From NCBI GenBank assembly GCA_963738375.1, contig CAVTWL010000004.1, positions 744,001 through 808,000 of the forward strand: a DNA stretch of 64,000 nt, written 5' to 3'. Source of the DNA: Bog-159 sp963738375. Its GTDB lineage: Bacteria > Acidobacteriota > Terriglobia > Bryobacterales > Bryobacteraceae. Positions 1 to 9,176 of this stretch are shown here, piece after piece (positions within the stretch are counted from its first letter, which is position 1; every line of letters starts with the position of its first letter). The notes beneath the pieces were generated by a model that saw only the letters and a list, made by a program, of their open reading frames with translations, was not told where the DNA came from and did not search any database. A program made the translations under genes and the position numbers.

Positions 1-1045
1 GGATGCGTCACTTTCACCTTTACCTGCACGGTCGCCTTCTGCCGGTTCGCTTCGGGCGAAACCTCGCGGATGAAGCCGTCGTACTTGCGGTCGGGAAATG
101 CATCGGTGGTGATGGTTCCGCGCTGCTGCATGTGCAGCTTGGCGAAATCGTTCTGGCTGATGTCCAGTTCTACTTCCAGATCGTTCAGATCCGCCAGCGA
201 AACGACATACCCCTTAGCGCCGCGATCGCCCACAAAACTGGTGGTCACAAATTCGCCGATCTCTACCGCGCGCTCCAGAATGGTACCCGTCACGGGCGAC
301 CGGATAATCGTATTGGCCAGGTTCGTCTCCGCATACGCCACCGCGCCGCGGGCCTGCTCCACCTGCGCCGCGCATGGCGTCGATCTGCTCCTGGCGCGGC
401 CCGATCTTCACCAGCTCATAGGTCTTTTGCAGCGAATTCACCTTGCGCCGCCGCCGAATCGTAGCGCGCCTGCGCATCGTCCAGGTTCTGCTGCGACATC
501 ACCGCCTGCGAGACCAGTTTGCGCGTCCGCTCCAAGCTCACCCTCGCATTCTCCAAGTCCGCCTTCGACGAATTCAAATTGGCTACTGCCTGCGCCACTT
601 CCTCCGGCCGTGACCCGTGCTCCAGTTCGGCCAGATGCGCTTGCAGATTGGCCAAGTTTCCTTTCGCCTGGTCGAGCTGCGCGCGGTATTCGTCGTCTTC
701 CAGCCTTACGAGCGTCTGGCCTTCCTTCACCCGGTCGCCCTTATCCACGCCGATCCACTTTACTTTGCCAATCACCTTGGCCGCCAGTTCAATTTTGTGG
801 GCAGCTACGATGTAACCGGTCGCGTTCAGCACCACGCCTTCAATAGCATGGCCGGAGTCGATCGACTTCACGCGCTGCACTTCCACTTCGGTCGCCGCAT
901 TCAACCGGCTGTATGCAAAACGCCCCGCTCCCAAGAGGAGGAACAGCACCACGCCGGCGATAATCCAGCGCGTCGCCCACTTGTTGGGCTCGGCGGGCCG
1001 TTTCTTGTTCCTGTCGATTTGAAGGGACTTCAGTTCCGCGTCCAT
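1..1045 (-). CDS. HlyD-family periplasmic adaptor of an ABC efflux system (partial at window edge, two frameshifts)
   Basis: This is the membrane-fusion subunit that links inner-membrane ABC permeases to an outer-membrane channel. A short cytoplasmic N-terminus is followed by one membrane helix (about residues 26-46), a lipoyl-like half-motif with VDKGDRVKEGQ, and a coiled-coil hairpin from about residue 118. Reading continues only if one extra base is removed near 441 and another near 370; the lower frame then gives a normal second lipoyl half and beta-barrel (SPVTGTILERA, SQNDFAKLHMQQRG) up to the left edge, so the C-terminus lies outside. It starts 4 bases after the stop of the upstream permease gene, which indicates one operon. 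The shifts look like sequence errors because the protein is intact on both sides. The transported substrate cannot be told. Confidence 0.85.
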
Positions 1046-1049
1046 CGGG

Positions 1050-2213
1050 TCAAACCTCGCGCAGCGCGACTAAGATTTCTTTGCGCGCCGCCATGCGGGC
1101 AGGGAAGAGTCCGCCGAAAGCTCCCAGCAGCGCCGCAAAAATGATTCCGGAGAGCATGATCATGGGCGTCACGCGAAAGGAAAAAGCGAGTTCACTGAAA
1201 GTGGTGCTGCCAATTCCCGTAGTAATCCCGTTGAGCGGAAACACCAGCAGGCACCCCAGCACTCCTCCCAGCCCGGCGAGCAGCACCGACTCCAGAAAGA
1301 AGCTCACCAGAATGCTGCCCTGCGAGAATCCGAGCACGCGCAGCGTCCCGATCTCCCGCGACCGCCGCGCTACCGCCGCATACATCGTATTCATCGCCGC
1401 GAAGCTGCTCCCGATCGCCATAATGATCGCAACGAAAATGCCGAGGTATTCGATCGGCGCCGCCGACCGCGTTTGCAGCGCATAATATTCCTTCTCCGAA
1501 ACCGCGTTCATGTTCAGCCGTTGATCGTCGTTGATGCTGTTCAGCAGCGCCTTCGCGGTCGCTTCATCTGTCGCCCGCACCAGCGCCGAACTCAGCACGT
1601 CCTCGCGCTGCAGGTCGGAGCTCACCTGGTTCAAATCGCCGAAAATTTCGCTGTTCTGCGCACTCTGGCCGGCATCCATCACCCCCACCACTTCCCAATC
1701 GCCCCGCCCGAATGTAATACGCTTGCCCAGCGCCGCGCCCGGATAGCGTTTGGCGATGGACTTGCCCACCACCACTTCCCGCTTGCCGGTCTCAAACCAT
1801 CGCCCCTCGGAAATCTTCAGTCCCGGCCGCATCTCGATACCGATCGGCGACAGCCCGCGCATGGTGACGTTAGTGCCTTCAGGCACATCCACGCTTGGCA
1901 GATTGATCACCGTAACGACTTCCAGCGACGCCATCGGATCTCCGTTCTTCGCCCGCGCAATTCCCGCTTTGAATTTCAAATCCTGAAACTGTGTGCGCGT
2001 GAAATTCGAAACGAGTTCCGATTCCGAGCCCTTCCTCATTACCAGAATCTGCAGCGGATCGCCGCTCGAACTCAGCGTTGCCCGCAGGCCGGTCAATAGA
2101 GCCATCATCGCCAGCAGCACCGCTACAGTGAGCGCGATGCCCAGCGCCGTCATGAGCGTAGTCGTCTTGCGAACCACTAAGTTCCGAAAATTATAAGCGA
2201 CTGGAATAGCCAT
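1050..2213 (-). CDS. ABC transporter permease, MacB/FtsX type
   Basis: A 387-residue inner-membrane protein with one N-terminal membrane helix (about residues 18-40), a periplasmic MacB-like core domain, and three C-terminal helices forming an FtsX domain with the typical RSREIGTLRVLGFSQGSI loop. I start at the ATG at 2213, where the protein begins MAIPVAYNFRNLVVRKTTTL; an in-frame ATG 13 codons upstream overlaps the preceding gene and adds residues that do not look like a permease. It lies 10 bases downstream of a paralogous permease and 4 bases upstream of the HlyD-type adaptor. The ATP-binding subunit is not in the window and may lie past the left edge. Likely an efflux or lipoprotein/lipid-handling exporter, substrate unknown. 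Confidence 0.88.
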   Translation of the reverse strand: MAIPVAYNFRNLVVRKTTTLMTALGIALTVAVLLAMMALLTGLRATLSSSGDPLQILVMRKGSESELVSNFTRTQFQDLKFKAGIARAKNGDPMASLEVVTVINLPSVDVPEGTNVTMRGLSPIGIEMRPGLKISEGRWFETGKREVVVGKSIAKRYPGAALGKRITFGRGDWEVVGVMDAGQSAQNSEIFGDLNQVSSDLQREDVLSSALVRATDEATAKALLNSINDDQRLNMNAVSEKEYYALQTRSAAPIEYLGIFVAIIMAIGSSFAAMNTMYAAVARRSREIGTLRVLGFSQGSILVSFFLESVLLAGLGGVLGCLLVFPLNGITTGIGSTTFSELAFSFRVTPMIMLSGIIFAALLGAFGGLFPARMAARKEILVALREV

Positions 2214-2223
2214 GGTTAAGTTT

Positions 2224-3384
2224 TCAATCCGTGCTGCGCAGCGCCTCAACAATGTTCGTCCGCGAAGCGTTCCAGGCGGGAATGAACGAGCTCACCAGCC
2301 CGATCGTGAGCGCGACACCAACGCAAACCGACGCCACCGTGGGGTCGAATTGCCGGATCGGCGGCAAAAACATGCCCGCCGGGCTCTTCTGCACGCCGCC
2401 AGTGAGGAACGTCGAAAGCAAAAAGCCAATCGCGCCACCCGCCACCGATATCGCGCACGCTTCGCCCAAAATGATGAACAAGATGTTGCCGCCGGTGAAT
2501 CCTAAGGTTTTTAGTACGCCTACTTCGCGCACGCGTTCGCGCACCGACATCGCCATAGTGTTCCCGGAAACGAGCAGGATCGTGAACATCACCGCCGCGC
2601 AAATGCTTACCAGGAACAATTTCACATTGCCCAGCATGGAAACGAAGCTCAGCAGAAAAGCCTGTTCCGTCTCCGAGCGCGTCTGCACCGGCGAATTGTG
2701 AAAACCATCGTCCACTGTCTGCGCCACGCGCGGCACTACGCCGGCGTTGTCGCACAAAATGATGAAGGTTCCCACCTCGCCTTTGCGGCTCTCGGGCAGC
2801 CCTTCGCGCACGTAGGCCCAATTGAAATACAACATCTCGCTCTTGCGCGGGCTGTCGAAGATGCCCCGCACGGTCAGTTCCAGGTTGCCCGGATAAATAT
2901 CGCCGATGATGGTAATCCGGTCGCCGATATGGAAATTGAACTTGTTCGCCAGGTCACGGCCAATCACCGTACCCGTGCGGTCGTGAATGAATGCCTGCTT
3001 TTGGTCTTCCGGAATTCTCAGCTCACTGTAAATCTGAAACAGTTTCTCCGGCTCGACTCCAAACCGCGCGAAGAAATTCTTGGGGTCGCGCGCATCCTTG
3101 TAAACCCCGTTGAACCACTGCGAGGTCATGGTTTCCTTCACCCCGGGGACCTGGCGGATGCGATCCTGATAAAACAACGGGATGGGCAGCGTCAGGGAAA
3201 CCCGGTTCCGCGTCACCAGCCGCAACGCCTGGTCGGGAGTCGCGTCGCTCAAATAAAGCGCGTGATACACCGCCACCAGCACGCCCAACAGACACATGGA
3301 AGCTCCGATGCTGACGATCGTGAGCGTCGTGCGCCGCCGGTTGCGCCAGCAATTCTTGACGATCAAGGGCAGATATCGGAACAT
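2224..3384 (-). CDS. ABC transporter permease, FtsX type
   Basis: A 386-residue permease with an N-terminal helix after NCWRNRRRTTL, a large periplasmic domain, and an FtsX domain of three helices carrying RVREVGVLKTLGFTGGNI and ending in SFIPAWNASRTNIVEALR. It is the first gene of the leftward efflux operon and is related to the next permease, so the two probably form a heterodimer. An AGGAAG ribosome binding site lies about 8 bases upstream of the ATG. The gene is transcribed away from tadA with only 31 bases between the two starts, so any promoter for either gene must be very compact. Confidence 0.88.
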   Translation of the reverse strand: MFRYLPLIVKNCWRNRRRTTLTIVSIGASMCLLGVLVAVYHALYLSDATPDQALRLVTRNRVSLTLPIPLFYQDRIRQVPGVKETMTSQWFNGVYKDARDPKNFFARFGVEPEKLFQIYSELRIPEDQKQAFIHDRTGTVIGRDLANKFNFHIGDRITIIGDIYPGNLELTVRGIFDSPRKSEMLYFNWAYVREGLPESRKGEVGTFIILCDNAGVVPRVAQTVDDGFHNSPVQTRSETEQAFLLSFVSMLGNVKLFLVSICAAVMFTILLVSGNTMAMSVRERVREVGVLKTLGFTGGNILFIILGEACAISVAGGAIGFLLSTFLTGGVQKSPAGMFLPPIRQFDPTVASVCVGVALTIGLVSSFIPAWNASRTNIVEALRSTD

Positions 3385-3415
3385 GGAGGTCTTCCTATTC
3401 TAAGCTAATAAAGGC

Positions 3416-3859
3416 ATGCATGACATCTGGATGCGCGAGGCATTGGCGTTGGCGCGCGAAGCGGAGGCGGCGGGCGAGGTTCCCGTGGGCGCCGTGGCTG
3501 TCCGGGACTGCAAAATCGTCGGGCGCGGCCGCAATTCCCCCGTCGGACGCTCCGACCCCACCGCTCATGCCGAAATCCTCGCCCTCCGCGAAGCCGCGGT
3601 AGCCACGGGAAACTACCGCATCGAGGGCGTCACCCTTTATGCCACCCTTGAACCCTGCGCCATGTGCGCCGGGGCGCTGGTCGCAGCACGCGTCGAGCGC
3701 CTGGTTTTCGGCACGCGCGACCTGCGCTTCGGCGGCGTGCGGAGCAAGTTCCGCATTGCCGACTCGGAGTTGCTCAACCACCGCGTCGATATCGTAGAAG
3801 GCGTGCTCGCGGTCGAATGCGTGGAACTGCTGCTGTCCTTCTTTGCCAGTCGCCGCTGA
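3416..3859 (+). CDS. tadA: tRNA-specific adenosine deaminase
   Basis: Converts adenosine-34 to inosine in the tRNA-Arg anticodon, which is essential for decoding in most bacteria. The 147-residue protein has the cytidine/deoxycytidylate deaminase fold: the zinc and catalytic motif HAE at residues 51-53 (His51 ligand, Glu53 proton shuttle) and the PCAMC motif with zinc ligands Cys81 and Cys84. GTRDLRFGGVRS further on is also typical of TadA. Length fits the family. The stop codon directly abuts the stop of the convergent DUF423 gene, so the two transcripts must overlap or share a terminator. Confidence 0.95.
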   Translation: MHDIWMREALALAREAEAAGEVPVGAVAVRDCKIVGRGRNSPVGRSDPTAHAEILALREAAVATGNYRIEGVTLYATLEPCAMCAGALVAARVERLVFGTRDLRFGGVRSKFRIADSELLNHRVDIVEGVLAVECVELLLSFFASRR

Positions 3860-4228
3860 CTAATGCCGGAATAAACCGTACGTCAGCACGGCCCACGCGG
3901 CGATAAACGCAAGGCCGCCCAGAGGGGTAATCGCCCCCAGCGTTTTCACCCCCGTGAACGCCAGCGCGTAAAGACTCCCGCTGAATAGCATGATGCCTGT
4001 CAGCAGCAGCCCGCAAGCCCGCGCGCTCTCCGGCTCGGTCAGCATGCCCACCTTCGCGAACAACGGGATCACCAGCATCCCCAGCGAGTGTACGATCTGG
4101 TAAAACACCGCCTTCTGGTAAATCTCCATCGAGTAGGCATCCAGGCGTCCCCGCAGCCCGTGCGCCCCGAAAGCGCCCAAAATCACCGACAAACATAAGA
4201 AGATCGCGCCGCCGCCGCTCCAGTTCAT
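3860..4228 (-). CDS. DUF423 family inner-membrane protein
   Basis: A 122-residue integral membrane protein of the YgdD/DUF423 family with four hydrophobic helices. The N-terminal part shows the family pattern LGAFGAHGLRGRLD followed by YQKAVFYQIVHSLGML. I use the ATG at 4228 (protein beginning MNWSGGGAIF). A longer reading from 4411 would overlap the opposite-strand DUF4287 gene and adds a non-membrane tail unlike the family. The biochemical role of DUF423 is not known. It is convergent with tadA with no spacer, and its start is 38 bases from the divergent gene at 4266. Confidence 0.87.
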   Translation of the reverse strand: MNWSGGGAIFLCLSVILGAFGAHGLRGRLDAYSMEIYQKAVFYQIVHSLGMLVIPLFAKVGMLTEPESARACGLLLTGIMLFSGSLYALAFTGVKTLGAITPLGGLAFIAAWAVLTYGLFRH

Positions 4229-4265
4229 GACTCCCAATTGTAGCGTTTGGCGTACAGTAGGAAAG

Positions 4266-4892
4266 ATGCCGGCTAAATCCCCAAACAAATCCGCTTTCGA
4301 TGTACACCCGGGAATTGCCAGGATGCACACCATGGTCGCCAAGCTCAAGGAAAATACCGGCCGATCGCTAGAAGAATGGCGATGTCTGCTGGCCCAGCAA
4401 TCGCTGGCCACCGAGAAAGACCGCCGCGCCTGGCTGAAAGAGAAGCATGGTCTCGGCTTGAATTACGCCTCTTGCATCGCGGAACTGTCGGCGGGCGATA
4501 AAGAAGACTTGATCAGCCCCGAAGCCTACCTGCGCGCGGCCGAAAGGTATGTCGAGAAAATGTTCGCCGGACCGAAAGCCGCCCTGCGCCCCATCTACGA
4601 TGCTCTCGTCAAAGCCGGCCGCGCCCTCGGTAAGGATGTCCGCGTCTGTCCCTGCCGGACCATGGTTCCGCTCTATCGCAATCACGTCTTTGCGCAGATT
4701 AAGCCGTCCACCCGCGCGCGCATCGATTTCGGCCTAGCCTTGCGCGATACCAAGACACCTAAGCGCCTGATCGATACCGGCGGCTTCGCCAAGAAAGACC
4801 GCATCACTCACCGCATTGAAATCGGGTCGCCGGACGAAATCGATGCCGAAGTGAAGCGCTGGATGAAGGCCGCCTACGACATGGACGTCTAG
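4266..4892 (+). CDS. DUF4287 / DUF5655 domain protein
   Basis: A 208-residue soluble protein. The N-terminal DUF4287 part contains NTGRSLEEWRCL and RRAWLKEKHGLGLNYA (residues about 35-75), and the C-terminal DUF5655 part contains VRVCPCRTMVPLYRNHVFAQI with a Cys-Pro-Cys pair. DUF5655 resembles a small transport-associated or nucleic-acid-linked fold but has no established function. I choose the ATG at 4266 because an AGGAAAG sequence sits just before it; the upstream ATG at 4227 overlaps the start of the divergent DUF423 gene. It probably shares a promoter region with DUF423. Confidence 0.8.
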   Translation: MPAKSPNKSAFDVHPGIARMHTMVAKLKENTGRSLEEWRCLLAQQSLATEKDRRAWLKEKHGLGLNYASCIAELSAGDKEDLISPEAYLRAAERYVEKMFAGPKAALRPIYDALVKAGRALGKDVRVCPCRTMVPLYRNHVFAQIKPSTRARIDFGLALRDTKTPKRLIDTGGFAKKDRITHRIEIGSPDEIDAEVKRWMKAAYDMDV

Positions 4893-4916
4893 CAGGCGGC
4901 CCTTGCCTGGAGGTCT

Positions 4917-6485
4917 TTACGTGGCGGACTTCTCAGTCGTGTTTGTCTGGTTCTGCGTCGTCGAGTTCTTGCTTGGGTTATTGGCCTTGCTCGCCGACGC
5001 GACCCTCCAGGATATGGCGAACCCCGGCTTCCAGTGGAATTGGTTCAGCGTCGGAATGGAGCCACCGGGAGCGGCGCTGCCAATGGTGTATCCCGCCTGT
5101 AGGGCCTGCTGAAAGCCTCCGTAGGCCCCAACGGTAATGAACAACTGCTCCTTCAGAAAGCTGAGAGACGGCCCGAAGAGGAACTCCGGATTGGTGCTCA
5201 GTTGTCCGCTGGTCAAGGTAAAACCCGCAGTCATATGCAGCGACCCGTGTAGCCAACTGGTGGTGCCGTCGATGAGACTGGCGTCAAGGAAAGCCATCGG
5301 CTGAACGCGCGTGGACGAGTTTTCACTGTACCCGATGGTCCCGTTCCCGGATGTTGAGGTGCCGCTGGTCGCGCCTAGCGATTGGTATGAGATCTTGGCC
5401 AGCGGCGATACGGCGAATCCGGCCGAGAAGGCGAACAGCGGCTGGCCTAGGGTCAGAGTCACCGAGGTGACATCGCTATAAGTGGCTGGCTGATCAGCGG
5501 TAGCAGCGGCTGTCGCTTTCTGTAGCTTAACGGCTACAGTGCGCGCTTCGTGCCAATCCGGAAGAATCGTGCCGAGTACCTGGCAGCTGTCTTGATCCGA
5601 GGTTGCGTCATTGACGATCTTCGTGAGGCGCGCAGTCAATGCCGGAATATCCGCGATGAAGGCGGCGTATTGGGCGATCTTTGCCGAGGCGGTAGAGACA
5701 TCGGCATCGTGTTGCGGCGCATGGATCGTCTCGAAAGCCAACGCCGATTTCTGCATCTCACTCAAATTGGTGTTGGAGCTTACGGTCAGGGAAAGCGCGT
5801 TCGACATAGAACTCGCTTGAAAATCGCGGTTCAGGTCAAGCAGTTGCCGGGCAGTGTCCGGCAAGGCCGACCGGTTCTGTGGTCCGCTAAACGTGATGTT
5901 TTTGAAACCTGCGTTCACCTGCAGTCCGTCCACGGATTTCAGGTCGTTCAGGAGCTGCTGGGCATTCTTTCTCTCGGCACTGCGGCTAACCGATTGCTGA
6001 AAGTTGTCGATATCCTTCCGAATAGGTTGAAATTGTGTGTCCAAAGTATGCAGGACATTCTGTTGTCGCGCAGCGTTCTGCTCCGCGTTCGATACCTCCG
6101 GCGAAGCGGCGCCGGACATAGTTTTTGCCGCGTTCTCGTTCGCCGCGTCGGCATTATCGCTCGGCGAGGGAGACGGCAAGTTGACGCCGATGATGCCGCC
6201 CACCTGGCTGAGTGTCGACTCATCGACAACACTTTCATCGATCACCACACGAAACTGCGTGCCCGTCGGCGCATTGCAGATCGCTACCCGGATCCAATCG
6301 GTGCGCGCAAAAAGCTTGCTTCCCGTATACCCGCCCTCCGGGCTAAAACAGACGACCTTAGGGTGTTTCACACCTGCCGTGCAGTCCCCCTTGCAAACGC
6401 GATCGGAAGCCTTGTTGGCCGCGTTGTCCGCACAGTAAGCTGGCATGAGAGCCAACAATAGATAGGTTGCCAAATTCTTTTTCAC
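4917..6485 (-). CDS. Secreted protein of unknown function, possibly outer-membrane associated
   Basis: I do not recognise this 522-residue protein. The start is GTG at 6485, which has an AAAGGAG ribosome binding site six bases upstream; the protein then begins with a good signal peptide (VKKNLATYLLLALMPAYCA). Residues about 25-45 contain four cysteines (DRVCKGDC, VVCFSPEGG) and another follows in AICNAPTG. The middle (about 130-300) is rich in Gln, Asn and Ser with heptad-like helices. The C-terminal third has alternating short hydrophobic stretches and Gly/Ser turns (LTLGQPLFAFSAGFAVSP, LFGPSLSFLKEQLFITVGAYGG), which looks like beta-barrel strands, then a Asn/Thr/Ser-rich tail. It is flanked by unrelated genes and seems monocistronic. 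Confidence 0.75.
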   Translation of the reverse strand: MKKNLATYLLLALMPAYCADNAANKASDRVCKGDCTAGVKHPKVVCFSPEGGYTGSKLFARTDWIRVAICNAPTGTQFRVVIDESVVDESTLSQVGGIIGVNLPSPSPSDNADAANENAAKTMSGAASPEVSNAEQNAARQQNVLHTLDTQFQPIRKDIDNFQQSVSRSAERKNAQQLLNDLKSVDGLQVNAGFKNITFSGPQNRSALPDTARQLLDLNRDFQASSMSNALSLTVSSNTNLSEMQKSALAFETIHAPQHDADVSTASAKIAQYAAFIADIPALTARLTKIVNDATSDQDSCQVLGTILPDWHEARTVAVKLQKATAAATADQPATYSDVTSVTLTLGQPLFAFSAGFAVSPLAKISYQSLGATSGTSTSGNGTIGYSENSSTRVQPMAFLDASLIDGTTSWLHGSLHMTAGFTLTSGQLSTNPEFLFGPSLSFLKEQLFITVGAYGGFQQALQAGYTIGSAAPGGSIPTLNQFHWKPGFAISWRVASASKANNPSKNSTTQNQTNTTEKSAT

Positions 6486-6631
6486 GTGACGCTCCTTTGA
6501 GTGGTCTTCGGGCGTCCGCGCGAATTTCACTTGCAGCCGCCCATTATGAAGAGCGCAAGGTTGGTACAAAAGAGGACAAAGAAGATCCGATCCGAATCGA
6601 CAAAGTGGCGGTGGGCTGAGGTCTTCCGGCC

Positions 6632-7990
6632 CTACTCAACCAGGCGTTCTGGCATATCCGCCAGCACATATCCCATCACGGCCATAGCGGCGATGCACTG
6701 CTGAAAATCGTGCGGCTTGATCTTATCCACCGTATCCGTGCGCGTGTGATGCCAGTCGAAATAATGCTGTCCGACGGTAAACAAGCCGAGCCCCGGAACA
6801 CCATCCCGCATCAGGGGACCAATATCCGCGCCCCCGCCCTCGTCGTTAATGGTATCCGCGCCGATCGGTTTCAGGAGTAGCCCTATCTCTTTCGCCTTTG
6901 CCAGCGCCGCGCCCTTCGCGCTCACTCCGAATCCGATCGGCCGTTCCGCGCCGCCATCCATTTCGATGGCCGCCACATAGTTGTGGATCTTATCGCCCAC
7001 CATCGCGCGATAGGCCCGCCCGCCGGCGCCGCCGTTCTCTTCATTGGTCCAGAAGACCACGCGCAACGTGCGCCGCGGCCGCAGCCCGAGCTTCTTGATC
7101 ACCGTTGCCGCTTCGAGCGCCGCCATAATCCCGCTGCCGTCGTCTTGCGCGCCCGCGCCTACGTCCCACGAGTCGATATGGCCGCCCATCACTACAATCT
7201 CTTCGGGCTTCTCGCGCCCGGCGATCTCGCCCATCACATTGGCTGAATCCGCATCGGGCATCATGCGCGCTTCCATGGATAGATGCACGACCACGTGCGA
7301 TCCGGCATCTGTTAGCCGTTGAATCAGGGTCGCATCTTCAAACGTGATTGCCGCCGCGGGAATCTTTGGATCCGCTTCGTTATAAGTCAGCGCCCCGGTG
7401 TGCGGAGTCTGCATCGCCAGCGATCCAACCGACCGGATCAGCATGGCCGCCGCGCCCAGCTTGGCAGCCCGCGAAGGCCCCGCCGCGCGATATTGCACCG
7501 TCTTCCCGTAGCCTTCGTACGGCACGTTGAACAGTACAATCTTACCCGCCACCTTTTCTCGGCCCAAAGCTTCCAGTGCTTCGAAACCTGCCACCGGGAT
7601 CACCTCCGCCGTGATGCCGCCCGCCGGTGTTCCCACGCTGTCCCCCAGGCCCAACATCGACAGCGCATGATTCACCGGCTTTACGATCTCGGCGTTTTCC
7701 TTGCCTCGCACCCAGTACGGCACCTTCACCGGCGACGTCCTCACATTCTCTAGCCCGTCCCGCTTCATCTGTGCTACCGCCCAGGCAATCGCCTCATTGA
7801 GCGATTCCGATCCGCTCAGCCGGTTCCCGATCCGGTCGCAAAGATAAGAAAGCTTTCCGTACCCGTCCGTATCCACCAGCGACGCGCTGATAATCTGCGT
7901 CGCGACTTCTTTGTAGGTTTCCGAAAGGGGAGCGGCAGCTGCCAGCAGGGCGCATGGAAGCAAGACAAAACCGAAGCGAGAGAAGCGCAT
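6632..7990 (-). CDS. Secreted M28-family zinc peptidase, carboxypeptidase Q-like
   Basis: A 452-residue exopeptidase with a signal peptide (residues 1-20). The order is N-terminal cap, a PA-domain-like insert (about 125-245), then the M28 catalytic core. Visible zinc and catalytic residues: H271 and D273 in GGHIDSWDVG, D283/D284 in AQDDGSG, E317/E318 in TNEENGG, D345 in EMDGG and H414/H415 in HHTRTDT. This matches plasma glutamate carboxypeptidase-like enzymes, which release amino acids from dipeptides. It acts in the periplasm or outside the cell. It follows the PilT-like gene by 9 bases on the same strand, so it may be co-transcribed, though no functional link is evident. Confidence 0.9.
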   Translation of the reverse strand: MRFSRFGFVLLPCALLAAAAPLSETYKEVATQIISASLVDTDGYGKLSYLCDRIGNRLSGSESLNEAIAWAVAQMKRDGLENVRTSPVKVPYWVRGKENAEIVKPVNHALSMLGLGDSVGTPAGGITAEVIPVAGFEALEALGREKVAGKIVLFNVPYEGYGKTVQYRAAGPSRAAKLGAAAMLIRSVGSLAMQTPHTGALTYNEADPKIPAAAITFEDATLIQRLTDAGSHVVVHLSMEARMMPDADSANVMGEIAGREKPEEIVVMGGHIDSWDVGAGAQDDGSGIMAALEAATVIKKLGLRPRRTLRVVFWTNEENGGAGGRAYRAMVGDKIHNYVAAIEMDGGAERPIGFGVSAKGAALAKAKEIGLLLKPIGADTINDEGGGADIGPLMRDGVPGLGLFTVGQHYFDWHHTRTDTVDKIKPHDFQQCIAAMAVMGYVLADMPERLVE

Positions 7991-7999
7991 CTAGACAGT

Positions 8000-9175
8000 C
8001 TAACCTTCTAGAACGCGTCTTAGCTCCTCCGGCCGGAAGCAATGCGCGAATGCGGTCTCGCGTGTAATCCTGCCCGCGCGCACCAATTCCGCAAGCGACT
8101 GCTCCATGGTCATCATGCCTTCGGCCCGCCCGATGGTAAGCTGGCTGCGCAGTTGATGGTCGTCGCCACGCCGGATCAGATTTCGCACGGCATCGGTAGC
8201 CATCATGATCTCGAGGGCCGGAAACCGGTTGATCCCGTCCATTGCGGGCACCAGTTGCTGCGCCACCACAGCCAACAGCGCCAGCGACAGCTGTTGCCGC
8301 ATCTGGCCCTGGTGAGCTGCCGGGAACGAATCCAGAATCCGTGAAACCGATTGGGCGGCGTCGTTGGTGTGCAGGGTCGAAAAGACGAGGTGCCCCGTCT
8401 CTGCAGCGGTCAGTACGGTTGCCATGGTTTCCGCATCGCGCATCTCGCCTACCAGGATCACGTCCGGCGTCTGCCGCAAAATGCTCCGTAACGAATTGAC
8501 GAAGTCCGGCGCGTCGTATCCCACTTCGATCTGCTCCACGATCGAATTGCGATTCACATGCTGATATTCGATGGGATCCTCGATAGTTACAATGTGCGTG
8601 CGCCGCTTGGTGTTGATCAAGTCGATCATCGCCGCCAGAGTCGAACTCTTCCCGCAGCCGGTAGCGCCGGTCACCAATATCAGCCCTTGCCGCCGGTCGG
8701 CCAGGCGAGCCAAGGGCGGCGGCAGGTGCAGTGTTTCAATGGTCGGAATGCGCGCCGGCAGCACCCGAATGCTGGCGGCCAGAGTGCCGCGCTGATGATG
8801 GATGTTGGCGCGGAACCTTCCCACCGGGTCGCGCACGAAGCAGAAATCGATGGTGCGTTTTTTCTGCAATTCGTCGTACTGCCGCGAATCGAGCAGTGGC
8901 AGCACAAAGTTGCGAACGTCCTCGGCGGAGAGTGGAGGCCCTGCCGCGGGCGCCAACGCGCCATTGATACGAAGTGAAACAGGCGTGCCCGCAATCAACA
9001 GCAGATCGGAGGCATTCTGTCTTCCCGCGTAAGTCAGCAATTGGTCGAGCGATCCGGCATTCTGCGGAGGACGTACCGCAACCTGCTTCTCGGCCGGCCG
9101 CGATCCGGGAACTGCGCGGTTCAATTCTTCGACGATGCGGCTGAGATCCTGATCGTAGCCCCCCACGTCGAGCAC
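8000..9175 (-). CDS. PilT-like type IV pilus retraction ATPase
   Basis: A secretion ATPase of the PilT/PilU group. Counting from the proposed GTG start (391 residues), Walker A GATGCGKSS is at about 170-178, the Asp box IEDPIEY follows, Walker B ILVGEMRDAET is at about 240, and the His box STLHTNDA near 269. PilT hexamers drive pilus disassembly and twitching. The GTG at 9175 begins 2 bases past the last coding base of the upstream DUF4342 stop, giving translational coupling. An in-frame ATG at 9283 would add 36 basic residues that are only a shadow of the DUF4342 tail. The core pilus genes are 50 kb away at the right end of the window. Confidence 0.9.
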   Translation of the reverse strand: MLDVGGYDQDLSRIVEELNRAVPGSRPAEKQVAVRPPQNAGSLDQLLTYAGRQNASDLLLIAGTPVSLRINGALAPAAGPPLSAEDVRNFVLPLLDSRQYDELQKKRTIDFCFVRDPVGRFRANIHHQRGTLAASIRVLPARIPTIETLHLPPPLARLADRRQGLILVTGATGCGKSSTLAAMIDLINTKRRTHIVTIEDPIEYQHVNRNSIVEQIEVGYDAPDFVNSLRSILRQTPDVILVGEMRDAETMATVLTAAETGHLVFSTLHTNDAAQSVSRILDSFPAAHQGQMRQQLSLALLAVVAQQLVPAMDGINRFPALEIMMATDAVRNLIRRGDDHQLRSQLTIGRAEGMMTMEQSLAELVRAGRITRETAFAHCFRPEELRRVLEG

Positions 9176-9176
9176 C

